36,053 nucleotides of DNA, from IMG/VR virus record IMGVR_UViG_3300025417_000004, positions 1-36,053 of that record; one strand, 5' to 3'. Position 1 is the first letter of the stretch, and each line of letters starts with the position of its first letter. This document shows, piece after piece, positions 1 through 6,636 of the stretch. This DNA comes from a virus. Position numbers and translations under genes: made by a program. The notes under the pieces are model-generated. The model was not told where the DNA came from and made no database searches. It saw only the letters and a list, made by a program, of their open reading frames with translations.

Positions 1-99
1 TGGGGTAGGGGGGTTTTCGGGAAGAGATAGGGCAGTACATGGGTATTTAATTTTAACTAGGGGATAGATATGAACAAGATTGATTTAATTATTGATGCG
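1..99. repeat. Terminal direct repeat, left copy (circular join)
   Basis: These 99 bases are identical to the last 99 bases of the window. The repeat holds about 69 bases of leader DNA and the first 30 bases of the gene at 70. An exact 99-base overlap is what a de Bruijn assembler leaves when it closes a circular contig. It most likely marks a circular or circularly permuted genome rather than a biological terminal repeat. Confidence 0.93.
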
Positions 100-288
100 C
101 TTCAAAAAGCAAAAGACGGTTGGCAATGTTTTGATGAGTATGAGAAAGCCCTAGCCGCAGCCCGTGAGTTGAAATCGTTGAAGCCTGTGGCTATCCGCAA
201 CCCTATAAACGGAATCATTGAAGTTCAATGGGGCGAGAGCGTTCCGCTTGGAACAAAACTTTACGCACTAGACGAGGTGACGAAATGA
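70..288 (+). CDS. Small early phage protein, paralogue of the gene at 680
   Basis: This 72-aa protein has no function I recognise. It begins MNKIDLIIDAL, as does the 90-aa product at 680, and both continue to an ALAAAREL segment. The C-terminal halves then diverge completely. The start is well supported: TAGGGGATA lies just upstream, an extended ribosome site reused at several genes here. Its stop overlaps the ATG of the next gene as ATGA, suggesting coupled translation. The predicted structure is a short helical N-terminal module plus a variable C-terminal part. The first 30 bases repeat at the right end of the window because of the circular overlap. Confidence 0.8.
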   Translation: MNKIDLIIDALQKAKDGWQCFDEYEKALAAARELKSLKPVAIRNPINGIIEVQWGESVPLGTKLYALDEVTK

Positions 289-563
289 GCCGTGAAATTA
301 TGCAGCAAGCGTTGGATGCCTTGAAGACTTGCAATTTTGACTATGGCAGTGAATACGATGGATACAGGGCGTTTGATGAAGACCTTGTTATCACAGCGGC
401 AAGAGCACTTGAAGCAGAGTTAGCCAAGCCTGAACTGCCTAGAGCGTTCAGAGAAGTCTTGATTGGCGACAATTACATTTTGCGCTTTCACCCGTCAGAC
501 ACAGGTTGGATGTGCGGCATCAGCAATGAAATGATGGATGCGATTGAAGAGGTGGCGAAATGA
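285..563 (+). CDS. Small early phage protein, paralogue of the gene at 949
   Basis: This 92-aa protein starts at the ATG inside the ATGA junction with the gene before it, which gives MSREIMQQALDALK. An upstream in-frame start at 228 exists, but it would lie wholly inside the previous gene. The N-terminus matches the product at 949 (MSRAIMQQALDALE). A helix ending AAxALEAELAKPE follows, and a unique C-terminus. The pattern of helical head, AKPE linker and variable tail recurs in small proteins of many environmental phages (from memory). The function is unknown. It is the second gene of the first copy of a duplicated gene pair. Confidence 0.8.
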   Translation: MSREIMQQALDALKTCNFDYGSEYDGYRAFDEDLVITAARALEAELAKPELPRAFREVLIGDNYILRFHPSDTGWMCGISNEMMDAIEEVAK

Positions 564-670
564 AAATGCGCTATTACCGTAAACAGTTCTGGTATTTCCC
601 TGAGCTGGGCGTGTTTATGAAATCGCACAACCGCAAAGTTATATTTCGCAAAGTCAGTTACTTTTTTTAA
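560..670 (+). CDS. Very small basic aromatic protein (36 aa)
   Basis: This short reading frame begins at the ATG of an ATGA overlap with the preceding gene and ends in TAA ten bases before the next gene. The product (MKMRYYRKQFWYFPELG...) is rich in Lys, Arg, Tyr and Phe. It has no recognisable domain and no clear membrane span. The junction type and the lack of any other explanation for these 110 bases support it as a gene. It has no counterpart in the second copy of the duplicated pair, where the gene at 680 runs straight into that at 949. Confidence 0.6.
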   Translation: MKMRYYRKQFWYFPELGVFMKSHNRKVIFRKVSYFF

Positions 671-679
671 GGATGAAAC

Positions 680-952
680 ATGAACAAGATTGATTTAATT
701 ATTGATGCGCTTGAGGGAATGTGCGGCGATAGATGCAACACCGAATACAACCTTTGCCAAGCTAGTGTAGCCCTCGCCGCAGCCCGTGAGTTGCAACAAG
801 AGTTAGCCAAGCCTGAGCCTGTCGTTTCGTTTACTGATAACGATGAAGGCTTGTGTATTCAACTTGCATGTAACGGGTCTTATCATTGGCAGAACTTAAG
901 TGAAAACGAAGCCGCTGAGTTTTTTGTTAACGCTTACAGGGGTAGAAAATGA
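680..952 (+). CDS. Small early phage protein, second copy of the MNKIDLIIDAL type
   Basis: This 90-aa protein repeats the first 11 residues of the product at 70. At the DNA level the first 30 bases are identical. It also carries the ALAAAREL...ELAKPEP segment before a different C-terminus. The leader (AAGGATGAAAC) differs from that of the gene at 70, so the duplication covers coding sequence only, or the leaders have since diverged. It ends in an ATGA overlap with the next gene, mirroring the arrangement at 285. The function is unknown. Confidence 0.8.
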   Translation: MNKIDLIIDALEGMCGDRCNTEYNLCQASVALAAARELQQELAKPEPVVSFTDNDEGLCIQLACNGSYHWQNLSENEAAEFFVNAYRGRK

Positions 953-1257
953 GCCGAGCAATCATGCAGCAAGCGTTAGATGCTTTGGAGTACCACACGA
1001 TGCAAACTAGACCGATTACCCATACGGACAAAGCTATTGAAGCACTTAAAGAAGCATTAGCCAAGCCTGAGCAAGAGCCACAAATGATTCAAATAAAAGA
1101 CGGGCAGTTGTCATATATTAAAAAGCTGTGGGTCGGGCTGACGGATGATGAGAAAACCGAAATCTTTATGCAAGCTGAGTTTAATGATCTGACCGAAAGA
1201 CAAATGTACGATGTTGTTGAAGCCAAGCTGAAAGACAAAAATACAACAAATCAATAA
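949..1257 (+). CDS. Small early phage protein, second copy of the MSRxIMQQALDAL type
   Basis: This 102-aa protein shares its N-terminal helix with the product at 285. A second helix and linker follow (EALKEALAKPEQEP), then a distinct acidic C-terminal module starting near WVGLTDDEK. The latter part of the module is helical. Similar head-linker-module proteins are common in phages of aquatic betaproteobacteria (recalled, not checked). The start is set by the ATGA junction at 949-952. It is the last gene before a promoter-like gap of about 80 bases. The function is unknown. Confidence 0.8.
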   Translation: MSRAIMQQALDALEYHTMQTRPITHTDKAIEALKEALAKPEQEPQMIQIKDGQLSYIKKLWVGLTDDEKTEIFMQAEFNDLTERQMYDVVEAKLKDKNTTNQ

Positions 1258-1261
1258 ATAG

Positions 1262-1318
1262 TTGTGTGTTAGTTGATTATTTGATGTATAGTGTGTGTGT
1301 AGTTCAACTCAATCAGGT
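1262..1318 (+). promoter_or_regulatory. Candidate early promoter/leader with motif shared with 33487-33523
   Basis: This is an 80-base gap between genes. It contains a -10-like TATAGT at 1287-1292 inside TGTATAGT, with TTGTGT 19 bases upstream as a weak -35. TCAATCAGGT follows at 1309-1318. The control region upstream of 33544 has the same order: TGTATACT at 33487, then TCAATCAGGT at 33514-33523. The spacing is 24 versus 27 bases. The sharing is visible in the sequence; promoter activity is inferred. Confidence 0.4.
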
Positions 1319-1337
1319 CAAACATAAGGGGTATAAG

Positions 1338-1541
1338 ATGGATCAGGTCACAGAAGTTCAGCAGGAAATCAAACTTTGCATCAATTGCAAACATCTCAAA
1401 GACATCAAGTGTCATCGCCCAGATGGAATCTCACTTGTCACCGGCCTAGTCAAATTTGCGGCAACCTTTGCTGAAAGTGAGCGTGGTTGGGATTATGTCG
1501 GCTGCGGTAAAAAAGCCAAATACTTTGAACCAAAGGAATAA
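1338..1541 (+). CDS. Small cysteine-rich (zinc-binding-like) phage protein
   Basis: This 67-aa product has a CxxC pair near its N-terminus (CINCKH) and two further cysteines, one in a CHRP context and one in a CGKKAKYFEP context near the C-terminus. That spacing suggests a small zinc-stabilised fold. I chose the ATG at 1338 because TAAGGGGTATAAG precedes it. A longer frame opens at 1266, but it would include the promoter-like gap and has no ribosome site. Proteins with this CxxCKH...CG...K(Y/L)FEP layout are frequent in phages and lack an assigned role. A regulatory or nucleic-acid-binding role is only a possibility. Confidence 0.75.
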   Translation: MDQVTEVQQEIKLCINCKHLKDIKCHRPDGISLVTGLVKFAATFAESERGWDYVGCGKKAKYFEPKE

Positions 1542-1543
1542 CC

Positions 1544-1750
1544 ATGTCCCAGAGCCAATGGATTTTACAGGCTCTGGAGCAACGCCCCCTCACGGCCATA
1601 GAGGCTTTAGAGGGGTGCGGATGTTTCAGACTAGCCGCTAGGATCAAAGAATTACGCGAACAAGGCCACGACATTAAAACCAAGGCACTTATTCTTCCTG
1701 ACGGAAAAATAGTGGCGCAATACATATTGGAGCAAGCAAATGAACGATAG
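1544..1750 (+). CDS. Helix-turn-helix protein (HTH_39-like)
   Basis: This 68-aa protein reads ILQALEQRPLTAIEAL followed by GCFRLAARIKELREQGHDI. That is the pattern of the small helix-turn-helix family I know as HTH_39 (PF14090). The fold covers most of the protein, roughly residues 7-55, followed by a short KALILPDGK beta segment. It is probably a DNA-binding regulator or accessory factor for the recombination genes that follow. AAAGGA sits upstream of the ATG, and the 3' end overlaps the exonuclease gene by 11 bases. Confidence 0.75.
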   Translation: MSQSQWILQALEQRPLTAIEALEGCGCFRLAARIKELREQGHDIKTKALILPDGKIVAQYILEQANER

Positions 1751-2639
1751 AGACGATTTCGAACCATCCGTACGCAATGCAGCCTGGTGGGCGAGTGATA
1801 CCAGGCAAGCAGTAAATGGCCGTGCTATTGACCAAATCCTCATCAAGCAAGGCAAACAAGACGCGCCAGACTTGTCTGAGATCGAAGCCGTGCAGATGGG
1901 CCATGTGATGCAGCCAACCATCTTACGCTTGGCACAGAACGCTATGAAGGTGGAAGTCAAAGATGCTGACTATATGCTTACTCATCCTACTGAAAGTTGG
2001 TTTCGCTCTCATTTTGACGGGATTACGGCTGATGGATCAATCCTGGTTGAAGCCAAGAACTACAACGCCGCTACACGCAACAAATACGACTTTGAGCAAG
2101 GTCGCATCCCGCCAGCGGATTATGCACAGTTGGTTCACGAAGCAGCGGTGCACAACGTCAACAAAGTCTGTTTTGCAGTCTTATTCGGCGGCCAAGAGTT
2201 TAAGCACTATGTCTTCGACATTTCGGAACAAGAAAAGACAGACCTTATCCAAAAGATGGCCGTCAATTGGTCGCACGTTAAGTTAGGTACGCTGCCAACA
2301 CCTGAAACAGTCGATCAAACTAAACTGGTCTATCCAGTATCCACCGCTGGCGTGATTACAGCCACTCAGGACGTTGAACACGCTATCGAACAACTAAAGG
2401 TACTCAAAGGCAAAATAAAGGAACTGGAGGCCGTTTACGAAGGCTGGGAAGTGCAGATTCGTAATTACATGACTGATAACGAAGAAATCAGAAGTATTGA
2501 TGGCTCGACGTTAGTGAGTTGGAAGTCATCTAAGTCTAGTGCACGGTTCTCAGCAGAGTTGTTTAAGGCCGCTATGCCAGACATTTATAAGCAGTTCGTC
2601 ATTGAATCAGCCGGCTCACGCCGTTTCTTAATTAAATAA
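1740..2639 (+). CDS. YqaJ-type viral recombinase (lambda-exonuclease fold)
   Basis: This 299-aa protein matches the YqaJ/lambda exonuclease fold. These enzymes resect dsDNA to give the 3' single strand used by a RecT-type partner. The PD-(D/E)xK core is visible: SHFDGI with Asp93, then LVEAKNYN with Glu104 and Lys106. The upstream helix where many relatives carry a catalytic Glu reads MGHVMQP (residues 53-60), with Gln59 at the expected place. This is a possible departure, or I have misaligned it. The C-terminal third contains a coiled-coil-like stretch. A RecT-like gene two genes downstream makes this a typical phage exonuclease/annealing pair. Confidence 0.85.
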   Translation: MNDRDDFEPSVRNAAWWASDTRQAVNGRAIDQILIKQGKQDAPDLSEIEAVQMGHVMQPTILRLAQNAMKVEVKDADYMLTHPTESWFRSHFDGITADGSILVEAKNYNAATRNKYDFEQGRIPPADYAQLVHEAAVHNVNKVCFAVLFGGQEFKHYVFDISEQEKTDLIQKMAVNWSHVKLGTLPTPETVDQTKLVYPVSTAGVITATQDVEHAIEQLKVLKGKIKELEAVYEGWEVQIRNYMTDNEEIRSIDGSTLVSWKSSKSSARFSAELFKAAMPDIYKQFVIESAGSRRFLIK

Positions 2640-2649
2640 GGGGATAAAA

Positions 2650-2871
2650 ATGAATGATGTTGAACAATACACAGCATTAAATGAATTAAACCGTCAGGTG
2701 CAAGAGGCTTATGAACTAGGCTGCGAAGATGGTAAAAGTTTTGAAAAGGGACGTATTTTAGACCTTTTGCACGATTGCATTGATGACACACCTACTACTC
2801 CAGGTTCTATGAAAGATCATTGGAATGGAACTATTAAAGCAATGAAGAAAAGAATTATGGAGAGCACATGA
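2650..2871 (+). CDS. Small hypothetical protein between exonuclease and RecT-like genes
   Basis: This 73-aa, largely helical and charged protein has no motif I recognise. It begins MNDVEQYTALNELNRQVQEA and ends with a basic helix (KAMKKRIMEST). ATAAGGGGATAAAA precedes the ATG, the extended ribosome site of this phage. An ATGA overlap joins it to the annealing-protein gene. Its position suggests an accessory role in recombination, but nothing in the sequence demonstrates one. Confidence 0.75.
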   Translation: MNDVEQYTALNELNRQVQEAYELGCEDGKSFEKGRILDLLHDCIDDTPTTPGSMKDHWNGTIKAMKKRIMEST

Positions 2872-3716
2872 GCAATATCGTACCTTTTGCAGATATGCAA
2901 CAGATGGCCAAGGCCATTGCAGATAGCCGACTATTCGGCCTAACAGACATTAATCAGGTGTTAGCACTTGGCATGGTCGCACAGGCTGAAGGACACGCAT
3001 TCGCCACCGCGGCGAGGGATTATCACGTTATTCAAGGCCGTCCTGCGCTCAAAGCTGATGCAATGATGGCTAGATTTCAAGCCGCTGGCGGTAAAGTTAA
3101 CTGGGAGGTGTATACAGATGAACGTGTCACAGGGACTTTTAGCCATCCGAATGGTGGAACTCTTAGTGTCACTTGGACTATTGAACAAGCGAGATCGATT
3201 GGTCTTGTTAAACCAGGCAGTGGGTGGCAAAAATTTCCACGAGCTATGCTCAGATCACGCTGCATTAGCGAAGGCATTCGATCAGTTTACCCAGGCTCTG
3301 TTACCGGATTCTACTCGCCCGAAGAAGTCCAAGACTTTGAACCCGTAAAAACACGCGATATGGGGCGTATTCAGCCTGAACCTATACCAACTATCACGCA
3401 GGATGGTGAAGTCGTGCTAGGGGACGTTTTAGACGCTCCTGAAGCCAATTATGGTGATGTTGCGCCACCTGAGTTGCCGCTCTATGTGCCAGGCACCGAT
3501 AAACCGCACCAATACGTCTATGACAATGAAGACTTTATTCGTGAATTCGGTAATTTGTGCGACAGAATCGGGAAATCGAAAAAACTTGATGCGGGGGAGA
3601 GGTTTGAGAAATGTAAGGCTCTCGCCCGTGCCAATCAAGATTTTATTGACAAGATGACTGAAATCCAGAAAACCGTACTTAACCGCATGATCGCAACCGC
3701 AGGAGAAACACAATGA
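2868..3716 (+). CDS. RecT-like single-strand annealing protein
   Basis: This 282-aa protein resembles a phage family commonly labelled recombinase RecT. The conserved-looking core is YHVIQGRPALKADAMMARF at about residues 53-71, followed by WQKFPRAMLRSRCISEGIR and a segment ending VTGFYSPEEV. Such proteins coat the 3' strand left by the exonuclease and promote annealing. The C-terminal third is charged and helical and may contact partners. ATGA overlaps at both ends link it to the preceding small gene and the SSB-like gene. The assignment rests on recalled family patterns plus the neighbourhood. Confidence 0.75.
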   Translation: MSNIVPFADMQQMAKAIADSRLFGLTDINQVLALGMVAQAEGHAFATAARDYHVIQGRPALKADAMMARFQAAGGKVNWEVYTDERVTGTFSHPNGGTLSVTWTIEQARSIGLVKPGSGWQKFPRAMLRSRCISEGIRSVYPGSVTGFYSPEEVQDFEPVKTRDMGRIQPEPIPTITQDGEVVLGDVLDAPEANYGDVAPPELPLYVPGTDKPHQYVYDNEDFIREFGNLCDRIGKSKKLDAGERFEKCKALARANQDFIDKMTEIQKTVLNRMIATAGETQ

Positions 3717-4021
3717 CTAACCACATTCCAACCCCTGGCAAAGGTGTTATGTTTCAAAACAATAAGAAGACTACTGAGCGACACCCCGACTGGAAGGGTC
3801 AGCTCTTAGTAACCAAAGACTACAAGGTGGGTGACACCCTCAAGTTCACAGGGTGGACTAAACAATCAGCGGTGGGCCAACTCATCAGCCTTGCTGAAGA
3901 CACCTTTGTGCCCGACCCACAGTGGCGCGAGAAGTTGGCAGCCGCAAAGAAAGAGGAGCACGCCGGCACCTATCCGCGCGAGGTCAAATCATTTGATGAT
4001 GATGATTCGGTACCATTCTGA
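3713..4021 (+). CDS. SSB-like protein with acidic C-terminal tip
   Basis: This 102-aa protein has a small beta-rich N-terminal region (MFQNNKKTTERHPDWKGQ...). It ends in a flexible segment terminating SFDDDDSVPF. Bacterial and phage SSBs end in an acidic tip such as DDDIPF, which recruits partner proteins, so this tail is strong circumstantial evidence for a ssDNA-binding role. The body is shorter than E. coli SSB, and no textbook OB-fold signature is obvious to me. It lies between the annealing protein and the resolvase, overlapping them by 4 bases and 1 base. Confidence 0.7.
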   Translation: MTNHIPTPGKGVMFQNNKKTTERHPDWKGQLLVTKDYKVGDTLKFTGWTKQSAVGQLISLAEDTFVPDPQWREKLAAAKKEEHAGTYPREVKSFDDDDSVPF

Positions 4022-4395
4022 TGCGACACGTTCTACATCTGCCGTACCCGCCAAGCATTAACAACTACTGGATTGCTAGTGGCCATCGCAGGTTTGTATC
4101 CAAGCGAGGGCGTGACTTTAAACTAGCGGTACAAGAGTATGTTGCACTGCACCAATTAGAATCTTTTGGTGGGGCGGGAGTAGAAGTTGATATTGTCATC
4201 AGACCACGGGATGCACGCTTGATGGATATTGATAACTCGATCAAGCCTATTCTCGATGCGTTGCAAGACGCAGGACTGTTTGACAATGATGCACAGGTAT
4301 CAACTGTGACTTGCCACAGGGGTCTTGTAAAGAAGGGCAGTGGCGGTTGCATAGTGATCGTCACCAATGAAGTACCACGCATAGAAGAAGTTTAA
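4021..4395 (+). CDS. rusA: RusA-type Holliday junction resolvase
   Basis: This 124-aa protein matches RusA in length (E. coli RusA is 120 aa) and pattern. The N-terminus LPYPPSINNYW is typical. The core RDARLMDIDNSIKPILDAL, followed by GLFDNDAQV, supplies the metal-binding aspartates. By position these are Asp69, Asp71 and Asp90, with Lys75, corresponding to Asp70/72/91 and Lys76 of E. coli RusA. It cleaves four-way junctions symmetrically. Its ATG overlaps the TGA of the SSB-like gene (TGATG). It probably resolves recombination intermediates before packaging. Confidence 0.9.
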   Translation: MRHVLHLPYPPSINNYWIASGHRRFVSKRGRDFKLAVQEYVALHQLESFGGAGVEVDIVIRPRDARLMDIDNSIKPILDALQDAGLFDNDAQVSTVTCHRGLVKKGSGGCIVIVTNEVPRIEEV

Positions 4396-4416
4396 TCAAC
4401 CAATAAGGTTATACAA

Positions 4417-5163
4417 ATGTCTAGTCCTAAAATACTCATCGCCACCCCTATGTACGGTGGCCAGTGCGCGGGTTTCTACACGCAGTCGCTGCTCAACCTT
4501 CCTGCAACACTTAAGGAGGCTGGCATCGAGTCGATGTTTACGTTTATGTTTAATGAATCGCTCATTACTCGCGCGCGTAACGCTCTGGCTAACGCTTTCC
4601 TGAAGTCAGACTGCACGCACCTTATGTTTATTGATTCTGATATTGGTTTTAATCCTGCTGACATTGTTAAGATGGTTCAGGCCGATAAGAACGTGATCGG
4701 TGGTATCTATCCCAAGAAAGAGATCAACTGGAACACGGTCAAACGTGCAATGGATAACGGTATTGCCAACGATATGCTGAAACACCACACCGGATCGTTT
4801 GTGGTGAACCTGGTAGGTTATGCAGCCGAAGTCACCGTACCAGTCGATCAGCCTGTTGAAATTATGAACGCAGGTACGGGTTACTTGCTCATTAAACGTG
4901 AAGTGTTCGAAGCGCTAGAGCCTCATGTACCGCATTATTTCAATGACGTGCACGATCTAGGCAACACCATGCAGGCCCGTGACAAGATTCATGAATACTT
5001 TGCGACTTCGATTGAAGAAGAAACAGGCCGCCTATTGTCTGAGGACTATCATTTTTGCGCGATTTATCGCAAGATTGGTGGTCAAATCTGGGCAGCACCT
5101 TGGGCTGTTCTCACCCACGTTGGCACCTACGCCTTTGAGGGAAGGTTGATCCCCGCACCATGA
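4417..5163 (+). CDS. Glycosyltransferase-like protein (GT-A fold)
   Basis: This 248-aa protein begins KILIATPMYGG. It carries NESLITRARNALANAFL at 46-62, then THLMFIDSDIGF with the DxD-type motif at Asp73-Asp75, as in GT-A enzymes that bind a nucleotide sugar through a metal. GGIYPKK at 95-101 fits the same fold. The substrate cannot be read from sequence. It might modify a host surface glycan, a virion protein or DNA. It is separated by 21 bases from rusA and overlaps the following methyltransferase as ATGA, so the two probably work together. Confidence 0.75.
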   Translation: MSSPKILIATPMYGGQCAGFYTQSLLNLPATLKEAGIESMFTFMFNESLITRARNALANAFLKSDCTHLMFIDSDIGFNPADIVKMVQADKNVIGGIYPKKEINWNTVKRAMDNGIANDMLKHHTGSFVVNLVGYAAEVTVPVDQPVEIMNAGTGYLLIKREVFEALEPHVPHYFNDVHDLGNTMQARDKIHEYFATSIEEETGRLLSEDYHFCAIYRKIGGQIWAAPWAVLTHVGTYAFEGRLIPAP

Positions 5164-5732
5164 CAAACTTCACACAAGACTGGTTTACACACAACGTGGT
5201 GAACTTTAAAGCTATAAAAAATAGGTTGCCAGAATGCAATAGCATCTTAGAGATAGGATGTTTTGAAGGCAGGGCAACCTGTTGGATGCTTGAGAATATG
5301 CTATCGCCTAACGGTCAAATTATTGTTGTAGACACGTTTAAAGGCTCGGAAGAGCACACAAACGTTAAGCTAGACAATATGTATGAGATTTGGCAAGCTA
5401 ACGTTGATGAAGTCAAGCTCTCAGGCCAACACGTTTTCCCCTACATAGGTACAAGCTACGAAATGCTTGCTCAACTTATTGCAGAAGAGTCTAAGTTTGA
5501 TTTCATTTACGTCGATGGCAGCCACACCGCCTATGACGTAATGACAGACGCTTGCATGGCTTGGGGATTACTCAAGAAGGGAGGCATCATGCTGTTTGAT
5601 GATTACCTGTGGGCTGATATGCCAGGGCTGCTACACCGCCCTAAACTTGGCATTGATTATTTCACAACAATCTTCTCAGAGCAGAACAAGTTAGTTTTAT
5701 TGGGTTACCAACTAGGATTGCGTAAACTCTAA
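5160..5732 (+). CDS. Class I SAM-dependent methyltransferase (Methyltransf_24-like)
   Basis: This 190-aa Rossmann-fold methyltransferase shows motif I ILEIGCFEGRAT (29-40), the acidic end of strand beta2 VVDTFKG (56-62), the beta4 region FDFIYVDGSHTAYDV (113-127) and FDDYLW (146-151). The IYVDGSH and DDY elements are typical of PF13578-type enzymes, often found beside glycosyltransferases. It lacks the NPPY or PCQ motifs of DNA methyltransferases, so a sugar or small-molecule target is more likely. It is the last gene of the rightward unit, and its TAA overlaps the end of the convergent gene. Confidence 0.8.
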   Translation: MTNFTQDWFTHNVVNFKAIKNRLPECNSILEIGCFEGRATCWMLENMLSPNGQIIVVDTFKGSEEHTNVKLDNMYEIWQANVDEVKLSGQHVFPYIGTSYEMLAQLIAEESKFDFIYVDGSHTAYDVMTDACMAWGLLKKGGIMLFDDYLWADMPGLLHRPKLGIDYFTTIFSEQNKLVLLGYQLGLRKL

Positions 5733-5872
5733 CGCTTCGCGGTGCGCTTGCTCTTCTTAAAGGCTTTAGCAGTAGGCGCACCTTTACTACCAGGCTTTCT
5801 CATGCGCTCGCCAGAGCCTTTCTTGATCCGTGCACGTTTGCGGTGAATGTTGGCATACAAACCGTCTTTCAT
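5729..5872 (-). CDS. Tiny highly basic protein (47 aa)
   Basis: This product reads MKDGLYANIHRKRARIKKGS, then MRKPGSKGAPTAKAFKKS and a Lys/Arg-rich end. Nearly a third of the residues are Lys or Arg. I have seen the GLYANIHxKRxRI and MRKPGSKGAPTAKxF strings often in small phage proteins, usually next to the virion genes. No function is established to my knowledge; nucleic acid binding is plausible from charge alone. It overlaps the gene before it by ATGA, and its 3' end overlaps the convergent methyltransferase by 4 bases. It is the last gene of the late unit. Confidence 0.75.
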   Translation of the reverse strand: MKDGLYANIHRKRARIKKGSGERMRKPGSKGAPTAKAFKKSKRTAKR

Positions 5873-6102
5873 CTTCTACACCCCCATCTGCGGCGAGCTG
5901 CTTTGCCACGCTCACCTTTCCATGACTTTGATCTTGCACAAAACGACTTATGGCGTGGACTCTTTGGGTCTTTTGTTGGTGCTTTGAGTTTGCTGCCTGT
6001 TGCACGATTGGTCTTGGCTCGACCTTTAGCCGTTAATCCCGCCCCCCTTGATGCGGGTAACTTCTCACCCCTACCAACAGAAAGATTAGGATTCTTAGCC
6101 AT
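5869..6102 (-). CDS. Small basic protein with SFCAR motif (77 aa)
   Basis: This Arg/Lys-rich protein carries GAGLTAKGRAKTNRATGSKLKAP followed by KDPKSPRHKSFCARS and ends GKAARRRWGCRR. The GLTxxGR...LKAP...SFCAR layout recurs in phage and environmental small proteins, usually close to a partner like the 47-aa gene downstream. The role is unknown. Its ATG directly abuts the TAA of the endolysin gene (TAAATG), and an ATGA overlap joins it to the next gene, so it is co-expressed with lysis genes. Confidence 0.75.
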   Translation of the reverse strand: MAKNPNLSVGRGEKLPASRGAGLTAKGRAKTNRATGSKLKAPTKDPKSPRHKSFCARSKSWKGERGKAARRRWGCRR

Positions 6103-6636
6103 TTATCTCACCATAATAAGTGCTGCGTCTTTGACATGGGCAACTCGATTAAGCCACCCTTTCTCATACCTAGGGTTGTTCAACCCTTTGTAGAAGTTTA
6201 TCTTCTGCTGACTAAATTGTTCAATCAAATCTTTAGGATCGTGCGTAATCGTTGCCGCATAAGTGAGTGGGCCTAGTTGACCATCCGGCTGGGCACCCAC
6301 CGCACGTTGCAAGAACAACACACACTGAGCCACCCCAGTGTTCACCGCACAATCGAACAGAAGGTAGTCAACACCTGTAAATTGTTTATCACCCCAAACC
6401 TTGTCCCAAAACAAACGCTTGTAGAGCGGTTCAACATCTTCTTTGGTTAATGACTTCATTTCATCAATTGTTGCTTGGCGCTCAACATACAATTCCCAAG
6501 TCATCATGGGCACGCCAAGGTTTGTACAGCCTGGGCGGCCATCCGGCATAAGGTTGCCACGGTCATCAGGATCAGTGGTGAACCCACCTTCGGAGTCTAA
6601 GACCAACTCAAATGACTTTTGCCAATTACTTAACAT
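6103..6636 (-). CDS. Endolysin, glycoside hydrolase family 108 type
   Basis: This 177-aa muramidase-like endolysin should cut peptidoglycan glycan strands at lysis. The N-terminus FELVLDSEGGFTTDPDDRG contains the catalytic Glu (residue 16) in the family's EGG(F/Y) motif, followed by the TNLGV block. The C-terminal half (NTGVAQCVLFLQRAVG...DGQLGPLT) matches the peptidoglycan-binding part usual in these enzymes. No signal peptide or membrane anchor is visible, so export needs a holin. It overlaps the spanin gene upstream by 11 bases. Confidence 0.88.
   Translation of the reverse strand: MLSNWQKSFELVLDSEGGFTTDPDDRGNLMPDGRPGCTNLGVPMMTWELYVERQATIDEMKSLTKEDVEPLYKRLFWDKVWGDKQFTGVDYLLFDCAVNTGVAQCVLFLQRAVGAQPDGQLGPLTYAATITHDPKDLIEQFSQQKINFYKGLNNPRYEKGWLNRVAHVKDAALIMVR

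Noticed and set aside
1-99. A biological terminal repeat
   Set aside because: An exact 99-base match at both ends is the normal overlap of a circularised assembly. Nothing in the sequence marks it as a physical end.
680-711. Mis-assembly causing false circular closure at the duplicated gene start
   Set aside because: The paralogous match covers only about 30 bases, while the end repeat has 69 further bases that do not match the leader at 680.
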